Positions 8,468 to 15,934 of a stretch of 64,000 bases of DNA are shown one piece after another. Position numbers and translations under genes: made by a program. The notes beneath the pieces were generated by a model. The model saw only the letters and a program-made list of their open reading frames with translations. It had not been told where the DNA came from and made no database searches. The first letter of the stretch is position 1. Each line of letters begins with the position of its first letter. This DNA comes from Luteibacter aegosomaticola (lineage in GTDB: Bacteria > Pseudomonadota > Gammaproteobacteria > Xanthomonadales > Rhodanobacteraceae): contig NZ_CP095741.1 of the NCBI RefSeq assembly GCF_023078475.1, positions 620,001-684,000 of the forward strand. The letters are read 5' to 3'.

Positions 8468-9259
8468 ATGATGGGCCGGGCTCCCAAGAGCATCAGGGCG
8501 CTATGTACCGGTCGCGACGATTGGGCCGTACTGGCTTCGATCGGCATGCTCGTGGTGATGATTGGCTCCGTAGCGCATGAGGTCATCGGTCATGGCCTGG
8601 GATGTGCGTTGGACGGCGGAACGATCACCCTCGTGACGTTTCTCGTGTTTCGCTGCGATGGAGCGAGCTGGCTTGCCGATGGCGGCGGTCCGATCGGCGC
8701 ATTCGCAGTGGGATGTTTCGCGCTACTGATAGCGCACGTGAGTCGAACAGGGTCCGGGCTGCTCAGGCTTTCCTCGTTCACGGTCGCGAGCGTGCTTCTC
8801 TTCTGGGTATTCGCCCAGATGGTGCGGGAGGCATTCGATGGGAGCGACGATTGGGGCCACGTTGCCCGGGATCTACACTGGCCCAGCGAATGGCACCTGT
8901 TCGTCGCCGTGATTGGCGTCATCGGCTATGTGCTTACGCTCAGGCTGATGAGGCAGCTAGCCGTCTCCATCGTCGACGGCCAGCCTCCGCGCTTGATCAT
9001 CCCCTATCTTGCCGCGGCACTTTCGGCGCCGCTTCTGGGTGCGCTGTGGCATGGCGGAGCGACCGCGTCCGCGCTCGACGGGTTTCTGACCTTTGCGATC
9101 GCGCCCTTCGGTCATCTGATGCTGCTCACCTCTATCGATCGCAAGCGGGCGCCGGAAGGTGCCATTTCCCGGAATCACGCGTTCGTCGGCGTCGCATTGA
9201 TCACATTCGTGCTTTTTGCGGTTCTAATAGCACCGGGACTTGGGCGCCTGTCACTCTAG
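8468..9259 (+). CDS. Multi-pass membrane protein with a HEVIGHG motif
   Basis: About 263 residues with roughly six hydrophobic segments (about 20-45, 70-90, 95-115, 145-165, 185-205 and 235-258). HEVIGHG at residues 37-43 lies at the end of the first segment, reminiscent of zinc sites in membrane peptidases. The spacing is H-E-x-x-x-H rather than the canonical H-E-x-x-H, so peptidase activity should not be assumed. It starts 14 bases after the TfoX gene; the exact start is uncertain (ATG at 8468 or 8471, no clear ribosome site). Family not recognised. Confidence 0.6.
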   Translation: MMGRAPKSIRALCTGRDDWAVLASIGMLVVMIGSVAHEVIGHGLGCALDGGTITLVTFLVFRCDGASWLADGGGPIGAFAVGCFALLIAHVSRTGSGLLRLSSFTVASVLLFWVFAQMVREAFDGSDDWGHVARDLHWPSEWHLFVAVIGVIGYVLTLRLMRQLAVSIVDGQPPRLIIPYLAAALSAPLLGALWHGGATASALDGFLTFAIAPFGHLMLLTSIDRKRAPEGAISRNHAFVGVALITFVLFAVLIAPGLGRLSL

Positions 9260-9338
9260 GTCGCGGTGCCTCTTGGCCGCCGCTATACCCGTCCCCGAAG
9301 CACTCTTGATATGCCTCCCTACCAAAAGCGGACTCTCC

Positions 9339-9617
9339 ATGAACAAGGAAGCTCACATCCATTGTCCGCTCTGCGAGTGGGAGCCAAAGGCTGAAAGTCG
9401 TTGGGTGTGTGCACCGGGTGAGCCAGGTTCGGGATGCCTCACCGTATGGAACACGTTCTGGACAGCCGGATGCTGTCCGGGATGTGGCCATTTCTGGTCG
9501 AAGACCGCATGCCCGTCTTGCAAGCGTTCTTCACCCCACGAGGCCTGGTATCACTTCCCACCGCCAGAGCCCGGTAAGGAAGAAGCCAAGACGCAGGAAG
9601 AAACCAGCGTCGCCTGA
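9339..9617 (+). CDS. Small zinc-ribbon-like protein
   Basis: A 92-residue protein with three Cys pairs: CPLCEW near the N-terminus, CPGCGHFW in the middle and CPSCK further on, a layout suggesting two bound zinc ions. The tail is rich in Pro, Glu and Lys. The start at 9339 is chosen because the preceding open frame reads as noncoding and MNKEAHIHCPLC begins a plausible domain. Function unknown; it could be a nucleic-acid-binding ribbon. It converges with the carbonic anhydrase gene. Confidence 0.6.
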   Translation: MNKEAHIHCPLCEWEPKAESRWVCAPGEPGSGCLTVWNTFWTAGCCPGCGHFWSKTACPSCKRSSPHEAWYHFPPPEPGKEEAKTQEETSVA

Positions 9618-9721
9618 AGGGGGAGTGCCTGGCGCCAGCTCAAGTGACGCGATGGCTACCTAACGTCTTCAGCTCGGGCACGCACTGCCGAGGGGCGTTT
9701 GATCGTGGTCGAGAAGCGGAA

Positions 9722-9748
9722 GCCCCGAACTAGCGGGGCCCCTTTTCT
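9722..9748. terminator. Probable bidirectional terminator
   Basis: GCCCCG (9722-9727) pairs with CGGGGC (9734-9739), loop AACTAG, followed by CCCCTTTTC. It lies between two convergent genes. Confidence 0.6.
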
Positions 9749-9754
9749 TGCACA

Positions 9755-10360
9755 TCACCCGCGAACAGCGGCATCACGTACCACTTCCGTAAGCTCGCCC
9801 GTATCCGTGTTGTAGAACAAGCCAAGGATCTCGGCATGCCTCGGTACACCCGGCGCGGCGCGCAGTAGCGCCACGTCATAGGCTAGCGAGGCTTCGTAAT
9901 CGCTGATGCTCACGGAGCCTGCGTCATACGCCTTCGAGATGTCCGCGCCGCCGTGTTCGTGCGCATAGTTCGCGACCATCCGGTCGGCGGTGTACGACGT
10001 GGCGCCGCAATTTGAATGGTGGACGACCACGACGGTCTCGATACCGAACAGATATTCGCCGACGGTGACGGAGCGAATCGCGTCCACGGCCCGGCCAGCG
10101 GCGACCGAGACGGTGCCCATGGTCGTCGTCGAACCTACGCGGCTGCCGTTCGCATCGAGGATAACTTCGCCGGGGTAGACCTGGTTGCCCAGGAACGTCG
10201 CTACGGCCTGCGGAATCTCGCGGACGCGGGGGTCATAGCAATAGATCACGACTGACGTTAGCGGCACCGCGTGCGAGAACGCCTCTCGCAGGCTCGGTTC
10301 GTCGTAGCCCGGCTGGGCGCTGAAAACGTAGTCGCTAAAGCGGGAAGATGTGCGGGTCAT
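9755..10360 (-). CDS. Beta-carbonic anhydrase family protein
   Basis: Zinc enzyme interconverting CO2 and bicarbonate (201 residues). The zinc ligands of the beta class are all present: Cys41, with Asp43 and Arg45, in CYDPR, and His115/Cys118 in HHSNCGAT. The N-terminal part is divergent from the housekeeping enzymes, so a special role is possible. The ATG at 10360 has GGAGG about 6 bases upstream. The XRE regulator lies 66 bases upstream on the same strand, so the two are probably co-transcribed. Confidence 0.85.
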   Translation of the reverse strand: MTRTSSRFSDYVFSAQPGYDEPSLREAFSHAVPLTSVVIYCYDPRVREIPQAVATFLGNQVYPGEVILDANGSRVGSTTTMGTVSVAAGRAVDAIRSVTVGEYLFGIETVVVVHHSNCGATSYTADRMVANYAHEHGGADISKAYDAGSVSISDYEASLAYDVALLRAAPGVPRHAEILGLFYNTDTGELTEVVRDAAVRG

Positions 10361-10426
10361 GAGTGCCTCCACAGGCATCGCGTTGGGTGTGGAGGCCAGT
10401 CTGTGCGGCGGGCGTAGGACCAGCAA

Positions 10427-11242
10427 TTACGCGCCAGGAATAGTGGCGGCGTGCCAGGCCTCCGTCGCCTTATCCACCGGCGACATGCACTCCAGTCGCC
10501 ACTCCTCAGGCCCCAGCGCACGCGGCGTGCCCACGGTTGTAACGAGCGAAAAGTAGCTGAGCCGGCGTTCGCCATCGCTCAGGGTGAGCGGGATGACGGG
10601 AAGATCGGGTGCGGAAGACTCGAATGCCGCCGTGTCATCCACACCAGGATAAGCACGCAGCTGCGCCAATAACGCCTGTGTTCCCTCATCCATCACACCC
10701 GCCACCGCTTCCCGCCGCACCCGCTGTAGCAGTGCGGCGGAGAAACGCGGCCAGTCAGGAACGAACGGGCGCAACCCGGCCGGATCGAAGAACAGGTGCA
10801 ACAGGTTCCGCGGACGTGGCCAGCGATCCAGATCGATGAACGCATTGAACAGCCGGGTGGTGGCGCTGTTTGCCATCACGACGTTCCACCAGCGATCCAT
10901 TACTACAGCGGGAAAAGGTTCATGCTGGCGAAGCATGCGTTCCAGGGCGTGGCGTACGACGGCCATGTCCGCCGCGTCCCAGCTCTCCTCGGCGAATTGC
11001 GGCGCGTATCCGGCTGCGAGCAGCAGCTGGTTTCGTTCCCGCAATGGCATGTCCAGCCCATCGGCGACGGCCATCAGGGTCTGCCGGCTGGGCACCGTGC
11101 GCCCGCTCTCGATGAAGCTGAGGTGCTTTTGCGAGACGCCCGTTTCCAGTGATAGCCCCAACTGGCTCAGCCCGCGCACGCCGCGCCAGGCCTTGAGCAT
11201 GCGGCCGAGTTCACCGCCGGTGGGTAGCTCTTGATGGGGCAT
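10427..11242 (-). CDS. XRE-family regulator with C-terminal MmyB-like ligand domain
   Basis: A 271-residue DNA-binding regulator. Residues about 10-70 form the helix-turn-helix (RGLSQLGLSLETGVSQKHLSF, then ESGRTVPSRQTL). Residues about 95-270 resemble the MmyB-like domain (VVMDRWWNVVMANSA... LFNAF), thought to bind a small hydrophobic ligand. It lies upstream of, and on the same strand as, the carbonic anhydrase and diverges from the acyltransferase gene, so it may control either. The start at 11242 was chosen as the ATG nearest the conserved region. Confidence 0.85.
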   Translation of the reverse strand: MPHQELPTGGELGRMLKAWRGVRGLSQLGLSLETGVSQKHLSFIESGRTVPSRQTLMAVADGLDMPLRERNQLLLAAGYAPQFAEESWDAADMAVVRHALERMLRQHEPFPAVVMDRWWNVVMANSATTRLFNAFIDLDRWPRPRNLLHLFFDPAGLRPFVPDWPRFSAALLQRVRREAVAGVMDEGTQALLAQLRAYPGVDDTAAFESSAPDLPVIPLTLSDGERRLSYFSLVTTVGTPRALGPEEWRLECMSPVDKATEAWHAATIPGA

Positions 11243-11371
11243 GGAGGGGTGTCCGCGCAGGAGGGGCCTACCCTTGATTGTGGGAGGGGTGCCACTGGGC
11301 GGGCAACCCGCCGGTGCAACGCGGTGGCCGCCGAGAGGCACCTACATCACCGGTTTCGGGAATGGCGTGGC

Positions 11372-12475
11372 ATGACATACCGCAATATCCAAGGCCTGCG
11401 TGCCGTCGCGGCCCTCATGGTGGTGTCGTGCCACATGTTCTGGAACCTCGGGGCGACGCGCAGCTACTGGATCAAGCCCTTCTTCGCGGCGATTGGCCCC
11501 GCTGGCGTGGATATTTTCTTCGTCATCTCCGGCTTCATCATCTACAACGTCCTGCAGCGATCGATCACCGATCTTGAACAGGTGGGGCGGGGCAGGGCCG
11601 TATTCGTTTTCGCGATCAAGCGCTTCATCCGCATCTACCCGCTCTACTGGATCGCGTTCGCGGCAGCTTTTCTGGTCATGCTGTGGGCGCCGCCCTTGCC
11701 GCGGGGCATTGAGAAGCCGCTTATCGAGCTGCTGACGCTGGTCAACGGCGCGCCCAACTACATCGTGGGAGTCGCCTGGACGCTGACCTATGAGGTGTAT
11801 TTCTACGCTGTGGTCGCGCTTAGCCTTTTGCTGCTCGGGAGGAGGGCCGTGCTCGGCCTCACGGCGTGGTTCGCGCTTCTCGTTGTGGCCGCCGTCGCGG
11901 GCGCCGGGCACGCTTCGTCCCCATGGAACTACCTGCTGGCGCCCATCCTGCTCGAGTTCTCATTCGGCGTGGTGATTGGCTTACTGGTGCAGCGAGGCAT
12001 CCGCCGGTTCCACGGGGCTTCCTGGATAGTCGCCAGCCTCTGGATGCTGGTGGGAACCTGGTTTGTCGTTCACGACCCGATGTCGTATCCGCTCCGCGTC
12101 GTTGGGTGGGCCGCCCCAGCAGCGTTGTTCGTCTACGGCCTTGTGGTTCTTGAGCTGCGCGGACGCTGGATCATGCCGCGGGCCCTTCAATACCTCGGCG
12201 ATGCGTCGTTTTCCATCTACCTCTGGCATCTGATCGTCTTCGAGCTGGTCGCCGCCGTTTTCACCCGCCTTGGCTGGCTTGGCGTCGTCGATCCCATCCT
12301 GTTGAGGGCCGGCATGGTCGCCGCTGGCTTGGCGTTCGCCCTGCTCAGCTACCACTGGATCGAGAAGCCCTTGCTCCTCCACGTCACCCGCGCAGCAGGC
12401 CTGCGGCTCGCGAGAGCCTTGCCTGCCGAAGCTGCCTCTCCTGGTGTGTCACGGCTGGCTGATGCTAGACAATGA
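11372..12475 (+). CDS. Acyltransferase 3 family membrane protein
   Basis: Integral membrane O-acyltransferase of 367 residues with about ten transmembrane segments. The family signature is visible: RNIQGLRAVAALMVVSCHMF with the catalytic-type His at the N-terminus, GPAGVDIFFVISGFII, and RIYPLYW. Such enzymes acylate surface polysaccharides or other exported glycans. No glycan locus adjoins it, so the acceptor is unknown. It stops 160 bases before the NYN gene. Confidence 0.9.
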   Translation: MTYRNIQGLRAVAALMVVSCHMFWNLGATRSYWIKPFFAAIGPAGVDIFFVISGFIIYNVLQRSITDLEQVGRGRAVFVFAIKRFIRIYPLYWIAFAAAFLVMLWAPPLPRGIEKPLIELLTLVNGAPNYIVGVAWTLTYEVYFYAVVALSLLLLGRRAVLGLTAWFALLVVAAVAGAGHASSPWNYLLAPILLEFSFGVVIGLLVQRGIRRFHGASWIVASLWMLVGTWFVVHDPMSYPLRVVGWAAPAALFVYGLVVLELRGRWIMPRALQYLGDASFSIYLWHLIVFELVAAVFTRLGWLGVVDPILLRAGMVAAGLAFALLSYHWIEKPLLLHVTRAAGLRLARALPAEAASPGVSRLADARQ

Positions 12476-12512
12476 GAAATTACTTAACACATTGACTTTG
12501 TTGCAAAATATA

Positions 12513-12540
12513 TTGACATCACCCTTCTTTCCCGTATCAT
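12513..12540 (+). promoter_or_regulatory. Strong predicted sigma-70 promoter of the NYN gene
   Basis: A perfect TTGACA (12513-12518), 16-base spacer, TATCAT (12535-12540) in a locally AT-rich patch (12470-12540) that stands out from the GC-rich surroundings. A leader of about 90 bases follows and contains a small hairpin AACC-TTGG-GGTT followed by TCTTTTT (12592-12610), which may act as a weak attenuator. Confidence 0.75.
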
Positions 12541-12634
12541 TCGCTCCATCCAGCCCCCTGCGTTCGGCCCCTACTCATCCAGGGCAAACCGAACCTTGGG
12601 GTTTCTTTTTGGCTGGAAAAAATAGGAGCAGCAC

Positions 12635-13351
12635 ATGGGCACGGCCATCCTGATCGATGGGGCCTTCTTTCTGAAGCGGTTTCGAGCGATCGAACCGCAG
12701 AATCGTTTCAACGCGGCTCGGGCCGCCGACATTGCGTGGCGATGGGCCGTTGCCCACCTGCGTGAGAAGGGCATAAAGCATGAGCTCTACCGCATCTTCT
12801 TCTATGACTGCCCTCCGTTTGAGAAGCAGATGCACAATCCAATCAGCAGGCGCGCCGTGAACTTCGAGGCGTCAGACGAGGCTATCTTTCGTCGCCAACT
12901 CCACGAGCGGTTGCGCTCTAAGCGAAAGATGGCACTGCGCCTGGGGCACCTCGGCGGCGCCACTGAATGGACTATCAAGCCACAGGTCATCGCCCAGCTC
13001 CTGAAAGGCAAGCGGGATTTCACCAGCCTCACAGATAGGGACGTCACTCTGCAGCTCAAGCAGAAGGGCGTGGATATGCGTATCGGGCTAGATATCGCCG
13101 CCCTCGCGCTCAAACGTCAGGTGGACCAGATCGTCCTCATGGCTGGCGATGCGGACTTCGTGCCCGCGGCGAAACTCGCCCGCCGCGAGGGCGTGGACTT
13201 CGTTCTGGACCCCATGTGGCTGCCCGTGCCAGACAGCCTGCACGAGCACATCGACGGGAAGAGATCCACATGCCCGCGACCACAACCCCTGGCCGTAGCC
13301 AAGGGCGCGGTGGCGCCCGGCTGTCCGCGTCCGGAGCGCCTCGCAGGCTGA
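12635..13351 (+). CDS. NYN-domain (PIN-like) putative RNase
   Basis: A 238-residue protein with the NYN/LabA-like PIN fold. Acidic residues expected at the metal site are present: Asp8 in ILIDGAFFLK, Asp153 after the KGVD motif (144-147), and Asp172/Asp174 in MAGDADFVPAAK. NYN proteins are thought to be endoribonucleases. AGGAG precedes the ATG by 6 bases. The last 30 residues are Pro/Arg-rich and look disordered. It has its own strong promoter, and the nuclease-methylase gene follows 125 bases downstream on the same strand, so a joint defence role is possible but unproven. Confidence 0.82.
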   Translation: MGTAILIDGAFFLKRFRAIEPQNRFNAARAADIAWRWAVAHLREKGIKHELYRIFFYDCPPFEKQMHNPISRRAVNFEASDEAIFRRQLHERLRSKRKMALRLGHLGGATEWTIKPQVIAQLLKGKRDFTSLTDRDVTLQLKQKGVDMRIGLDIAALALKRQVDQIVLMAGDADFVPAAKLARREGVDFVLDPMWLPVPDSLHEHIDGKRSTCPRPQPLAVAKGAVAPGCPRPERLAG

Positions 13352-13476
13352 AGCATGCTAGCCTAGCGCTCCGCCAACTGGCGCCCCGGGCCGCCCGCTA
13401 GGGCCTGTCTCGCCCCCTGAGACGTCCGCCCCCTACCGTATTTGTTTTCTGCCGCACAGCGGACGGCAGCGGAGTC

Positions 13477-15858
13477 GTGATGAGCAAGACCAAGGGAATC
13501 TCCGAACGGCGCAGCGAAAAGTTGCTCGACGAGCTGCTGAGCGCCCAGGGGTGGTCCCCGAAGAAGCCGCCGGTGGGCGATGTCCTGCTGCAGAACGAAT
13601 ACGCGGCGTTCCCGCTCATCGAAAAGGCGCTGAAGCAGGCCAGCAAGACCGGTGGTGGCAGTGGCTATCCCGAAGCGCTGCTGGTCGATAAGGTCACCGA
13701 AAAGGTCCTGGCCGTCGTCGAGGCCAAGAAGCTCAGCAGCGAACACGGCAAGGCCCTCCGCGAGGCCCAGCACTACGCCGAGCGCTTCAAGCAGAAGGGC
13801 TACGCCCCGCTGGCGATCGGCCTGGCAGGCACCTCGGACGACAGCTTCGAGCTGCGCGTGTCGCGCTATGCCGACGGCGAATGGTCCATCGTCACCTACG
13901 GTGGCAAGCCGGTTTCCTGGATTCCGAACCGCGCCGACCTGGAGCGCGTGGCCTCGCCGCATGGCCGTCCCGAGTTGCGCCCGACGATTCCGCCGCCGGA
14001 AGTGCTGGCGCGCCGTGCCGAGGAGATCAACCGTCTCCTGCGCGAAGCCAAGATCAAGGACGAATTCCGTCCCGCTGTCGTCGCCGCGATCATGCTGGCG
14101 CTGGCGAGCTCCAAGGGCCGGATCCGCCGCGACGAGGACCACATCCTTTCCGATATCAACGCGGAATGCCTGCGTGCCTTCGAAAAGGCCGGCAAGCCCG
14201 CGCTTGGCCGCAGCCTGCACGTGGAAGAGGCGAACGCCAAGCTCGCCACGCGCGCGGTGGAAATCGCCCGCATCCTCGAGAAGCTCAACGTCAGCGTGCT
14301 CACCGCCGAGCACGACTATCTGGGCCAGTTGTACGAGACCTTCTTCCGCTACACCGGCGGCAACACCATTGGCCAGTACTTCACGCCGCGACACATCGCC
14401 CAGTTCATGGCCGATGTGTGCGAAGTGGGCCCGCGCGATCACGTGCTCGATCCGGCCTGTGGTACGGGCGGCTTCCTCGTCGCTGCGATGGATCGTCTCC
14501 TTCGCGCGCACGATCTGAGCCGCGCCGAGATGGTGAAGGTCGCCCGCAAGCAGCTCTACGGTTTCGAGACGGAGCCCGTCACGGCTGCGCTGTGCGTCGC
14601 GAACATGATCCTGCGTGGCGATGGCGCCACCCAGATCCACCAGGAAGACTGCTTCACCGCGCCCGATTTCCCCGAGGGGAACGTGGACGTGGTGCTCATG
14701 AACCCGCCATTCCCGCACAAAGCCTCCGACACGCCGTCGGAAGATTTCGTCGATCGCGCGCTCGAGGCGTTGAAGCATCGTGGCAAGGTAGCCGTGGTGC
14801 TGCCCACCAGCCTGATCGTGAAGAAGAGCAAGGGCGCGTGGCGGCAGAAGATCCTGAAGCACCACCGCTTGCTCGCGGTGTGCCAGTTGCCCGATGAATT
14901 GTTCCAGCCCTATGCCTCGGCCACCACGTCAGTGGTGGTGCTGGAGAAGGGCGTCAAGCACGACCCGAGCGTCGCGACGGTATTCGTTCGCCTGCACCAC
15001 GACGGCCTGACCCTGCGCAAGGGCATACGCGTGGAGAGGCCGACCGAGCCGAACGATATCCCGCAGGCCGTGGACGCCATCGTCAACAAGCGTGCCATTC
15101 CGGGCTTCTCGGGTCTTGGCCACGTCTCCGGTGAGCGCGAATGGGCAGCGGGTGCGTACGTGGCATCCGCGCCGCCCAGCCGCGAGGAAGTGCAGGAGGC
15201 GGTGGATGTCCACCTGCGCCGGCTGGCTTCGTTCTACACGCGCTACGCGCGCGAGGTCACCGTGCAGCGGGACCAGGTTCGCCAGGGCGCTATCCGCATG
15301 GCGGGTTACCGCAGCCTGATGTCGCAGGCGAAGAAGGACAATGCCAAGGCGCTCAGCGATGCCGCGCGTCCGGGCACCATCGGCGATGCGTTCGATATCG
15401 TCTATGGCATGAAGGAACTGCACAGCCGCGATGGCATCGCCGATGGCGAGACCCTCGTGATCTCGCCGACCGAAGCCTATAACGGATGCTATGGCTGGCT
15501 GGAGTTTGGCCAGGTGATGCAGCCGCCGTTTGTCACGGTGGCGCAGACGGGATCGATTGGCGAGGCGTTCGTGCAGTTCGAGCCGTGCGCGGTGAACGAT
15601 GACTGCCTGGTGCTACTGCCGCGCAAGACGCTGAGCGAAGCGATGCTGGTCATCGCGGCCGCGTGCCTGCACGAAGAGAAGTGGCGCTTCTCCTACGGTC
15701 GCAAGCTGACGCCGGCGCGTATCGCGGAGTTCGTGTTGCCGAACGATCCGGTGTTGGAAGCATGGGTCGAAGAGCGGCTGGCGCAGACGCGGCGCGTGGT
15801 ACTAACGGCGCTTACCGGGTATGCGGGTGCTGAGGATGCTGCGTTCTTTATTGAGTGA
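13477..15858 (+). CDS. Single-chain type II (IIG-like) restriction-modification protein / N6-adenine methylase
   Basis: A 793-residue protein. Residues about 60-145 resemble the HsdR N-terminal PD-(D/E)xK nuclease (Asp71, then 10 residues on Glu82-Ala-Lys84, then the EAQHYAERF helix). Residues about 280-480 form the methylase: a pre-motif region YTGGNTIGQYFTP, motif I DPACGTGGF at 325-333, and catalytic NPPF at 409-412. Residues about 560-790 look like target recognition plus coiled regions. No separate HsdS or HsdR gene follows. GTG at 13477 or ATG at 13480 could start it (GGAG upstream at 13471). The nuclease call is weaker than the methylase call. Confidence 0.85.
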   Translation: MMSKTKGISERRSEKLLDELLSAQGWSPKKPPVGDVLLQNEYAAFPLIEKALKQASKTGGGSGYPEALLVDKVTEKVLAVVEAKKLSSEHGKALREAQHYAERFKQKGYAPLAIGLAGTSDDSFELRVSRYADGEWSIVTYGGKPVSWIPNRADLERVASPHGRPELRPTIPPPEVLARRAEEINRLLREAKIKDEFRPAVVAAIMLALASSKGRIRRDEDHILSDINAECLRAFEKAGKPALGRSLHVEEANAKLATRAVEIARILEKLNVSVLTAEHDYLGQLYETFFRYTGGNTIGQYFTPRHIAQFMADVCEVGPRDHVLDPACGTGGFLVAAMDRLLRAHDLSRAEMVKVARKQLYGFETEPVTAALCVANMILRGDGATQIHQEDCFTAPDFPEGNVDVVLMNPPFPHKASDTPSEDFVDRALEALKHRGKVAVVLPTSLIVKKSKGAWRQKILKHHRLLAVCQLPDELFQPYASATTSVVVLEKGVKHDPSVATVFVRLHHDGLTLRKGIRVERPTEPNDIPQAVDAIVNKRAIPGFSGLGHVSGEREWAAGAYVASAPPSREEVQEAVDVHLRRLASFYTRYAREVTVQRDQVRQGAIRMAGYRSLMSQAKKDNAKALSDAARPGTIGDAFDIVYGMKELHSRDGIADGETLVISPTEAYNGCYGWLEFGQVMQPPFVTVAQTGSIGEAFVQFEPCAVNDDCLVLLPRKTLSEAMLVIAAACLHEEKWRFSYGRKLTPARIAEFVLPNDPVLEAWVEERLAQTRRVVLTALTGYAGAEDAAFFIE

Positions 15859-15861
15859 TGA

Positions 15862-15888
15862 GGGGATCGCGCGCAAGCGCGCTCCTAC
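15862..15888. repeat. REP-like intergenic palindrome
   Basis: GGGGATCGCGCGCAAGCGCG then CTCCTAC. The inverse of the copy core at 51236 and the same sequence as 40194 over all 27 bases. It sits between the methylase stop and the gcd terminator. Confidence 0.8.
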
Positions 15889-15896
15889 ATGAAAAG

Positions 15897-15934
15897 AAAG
15901 AGGGCGCGGTGATTGTCACCGCGCCCTTCTTTTT
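15897..15934. terminator. Bidirectional intrinsic terminator
   Basis: Perfect 12-bp stem AGGGCGCGGTGA (15901-15912) / TCACCGCGCCCT (15916-15927) with TTG loop. T runs lie on both sides (TCTTTTT on the plus strand, CTTTCTTTT on the minus strand). It separates the convergent methylase and gcd genes. Confidence 0.92.

Noticed and set aside
12592..12610. A firm terminator between the NYN promoter and its gene
   Set aside because: The stem is only 4 bp, so it is noted as a possible weak attenuator only.
13363..14865. A 500-codon minus-strand open frame opposite the methylase
   Set aside because: It mirrors conserved methylase motifs in reverse, has no family similarity, and the plus-strand gene is certain.
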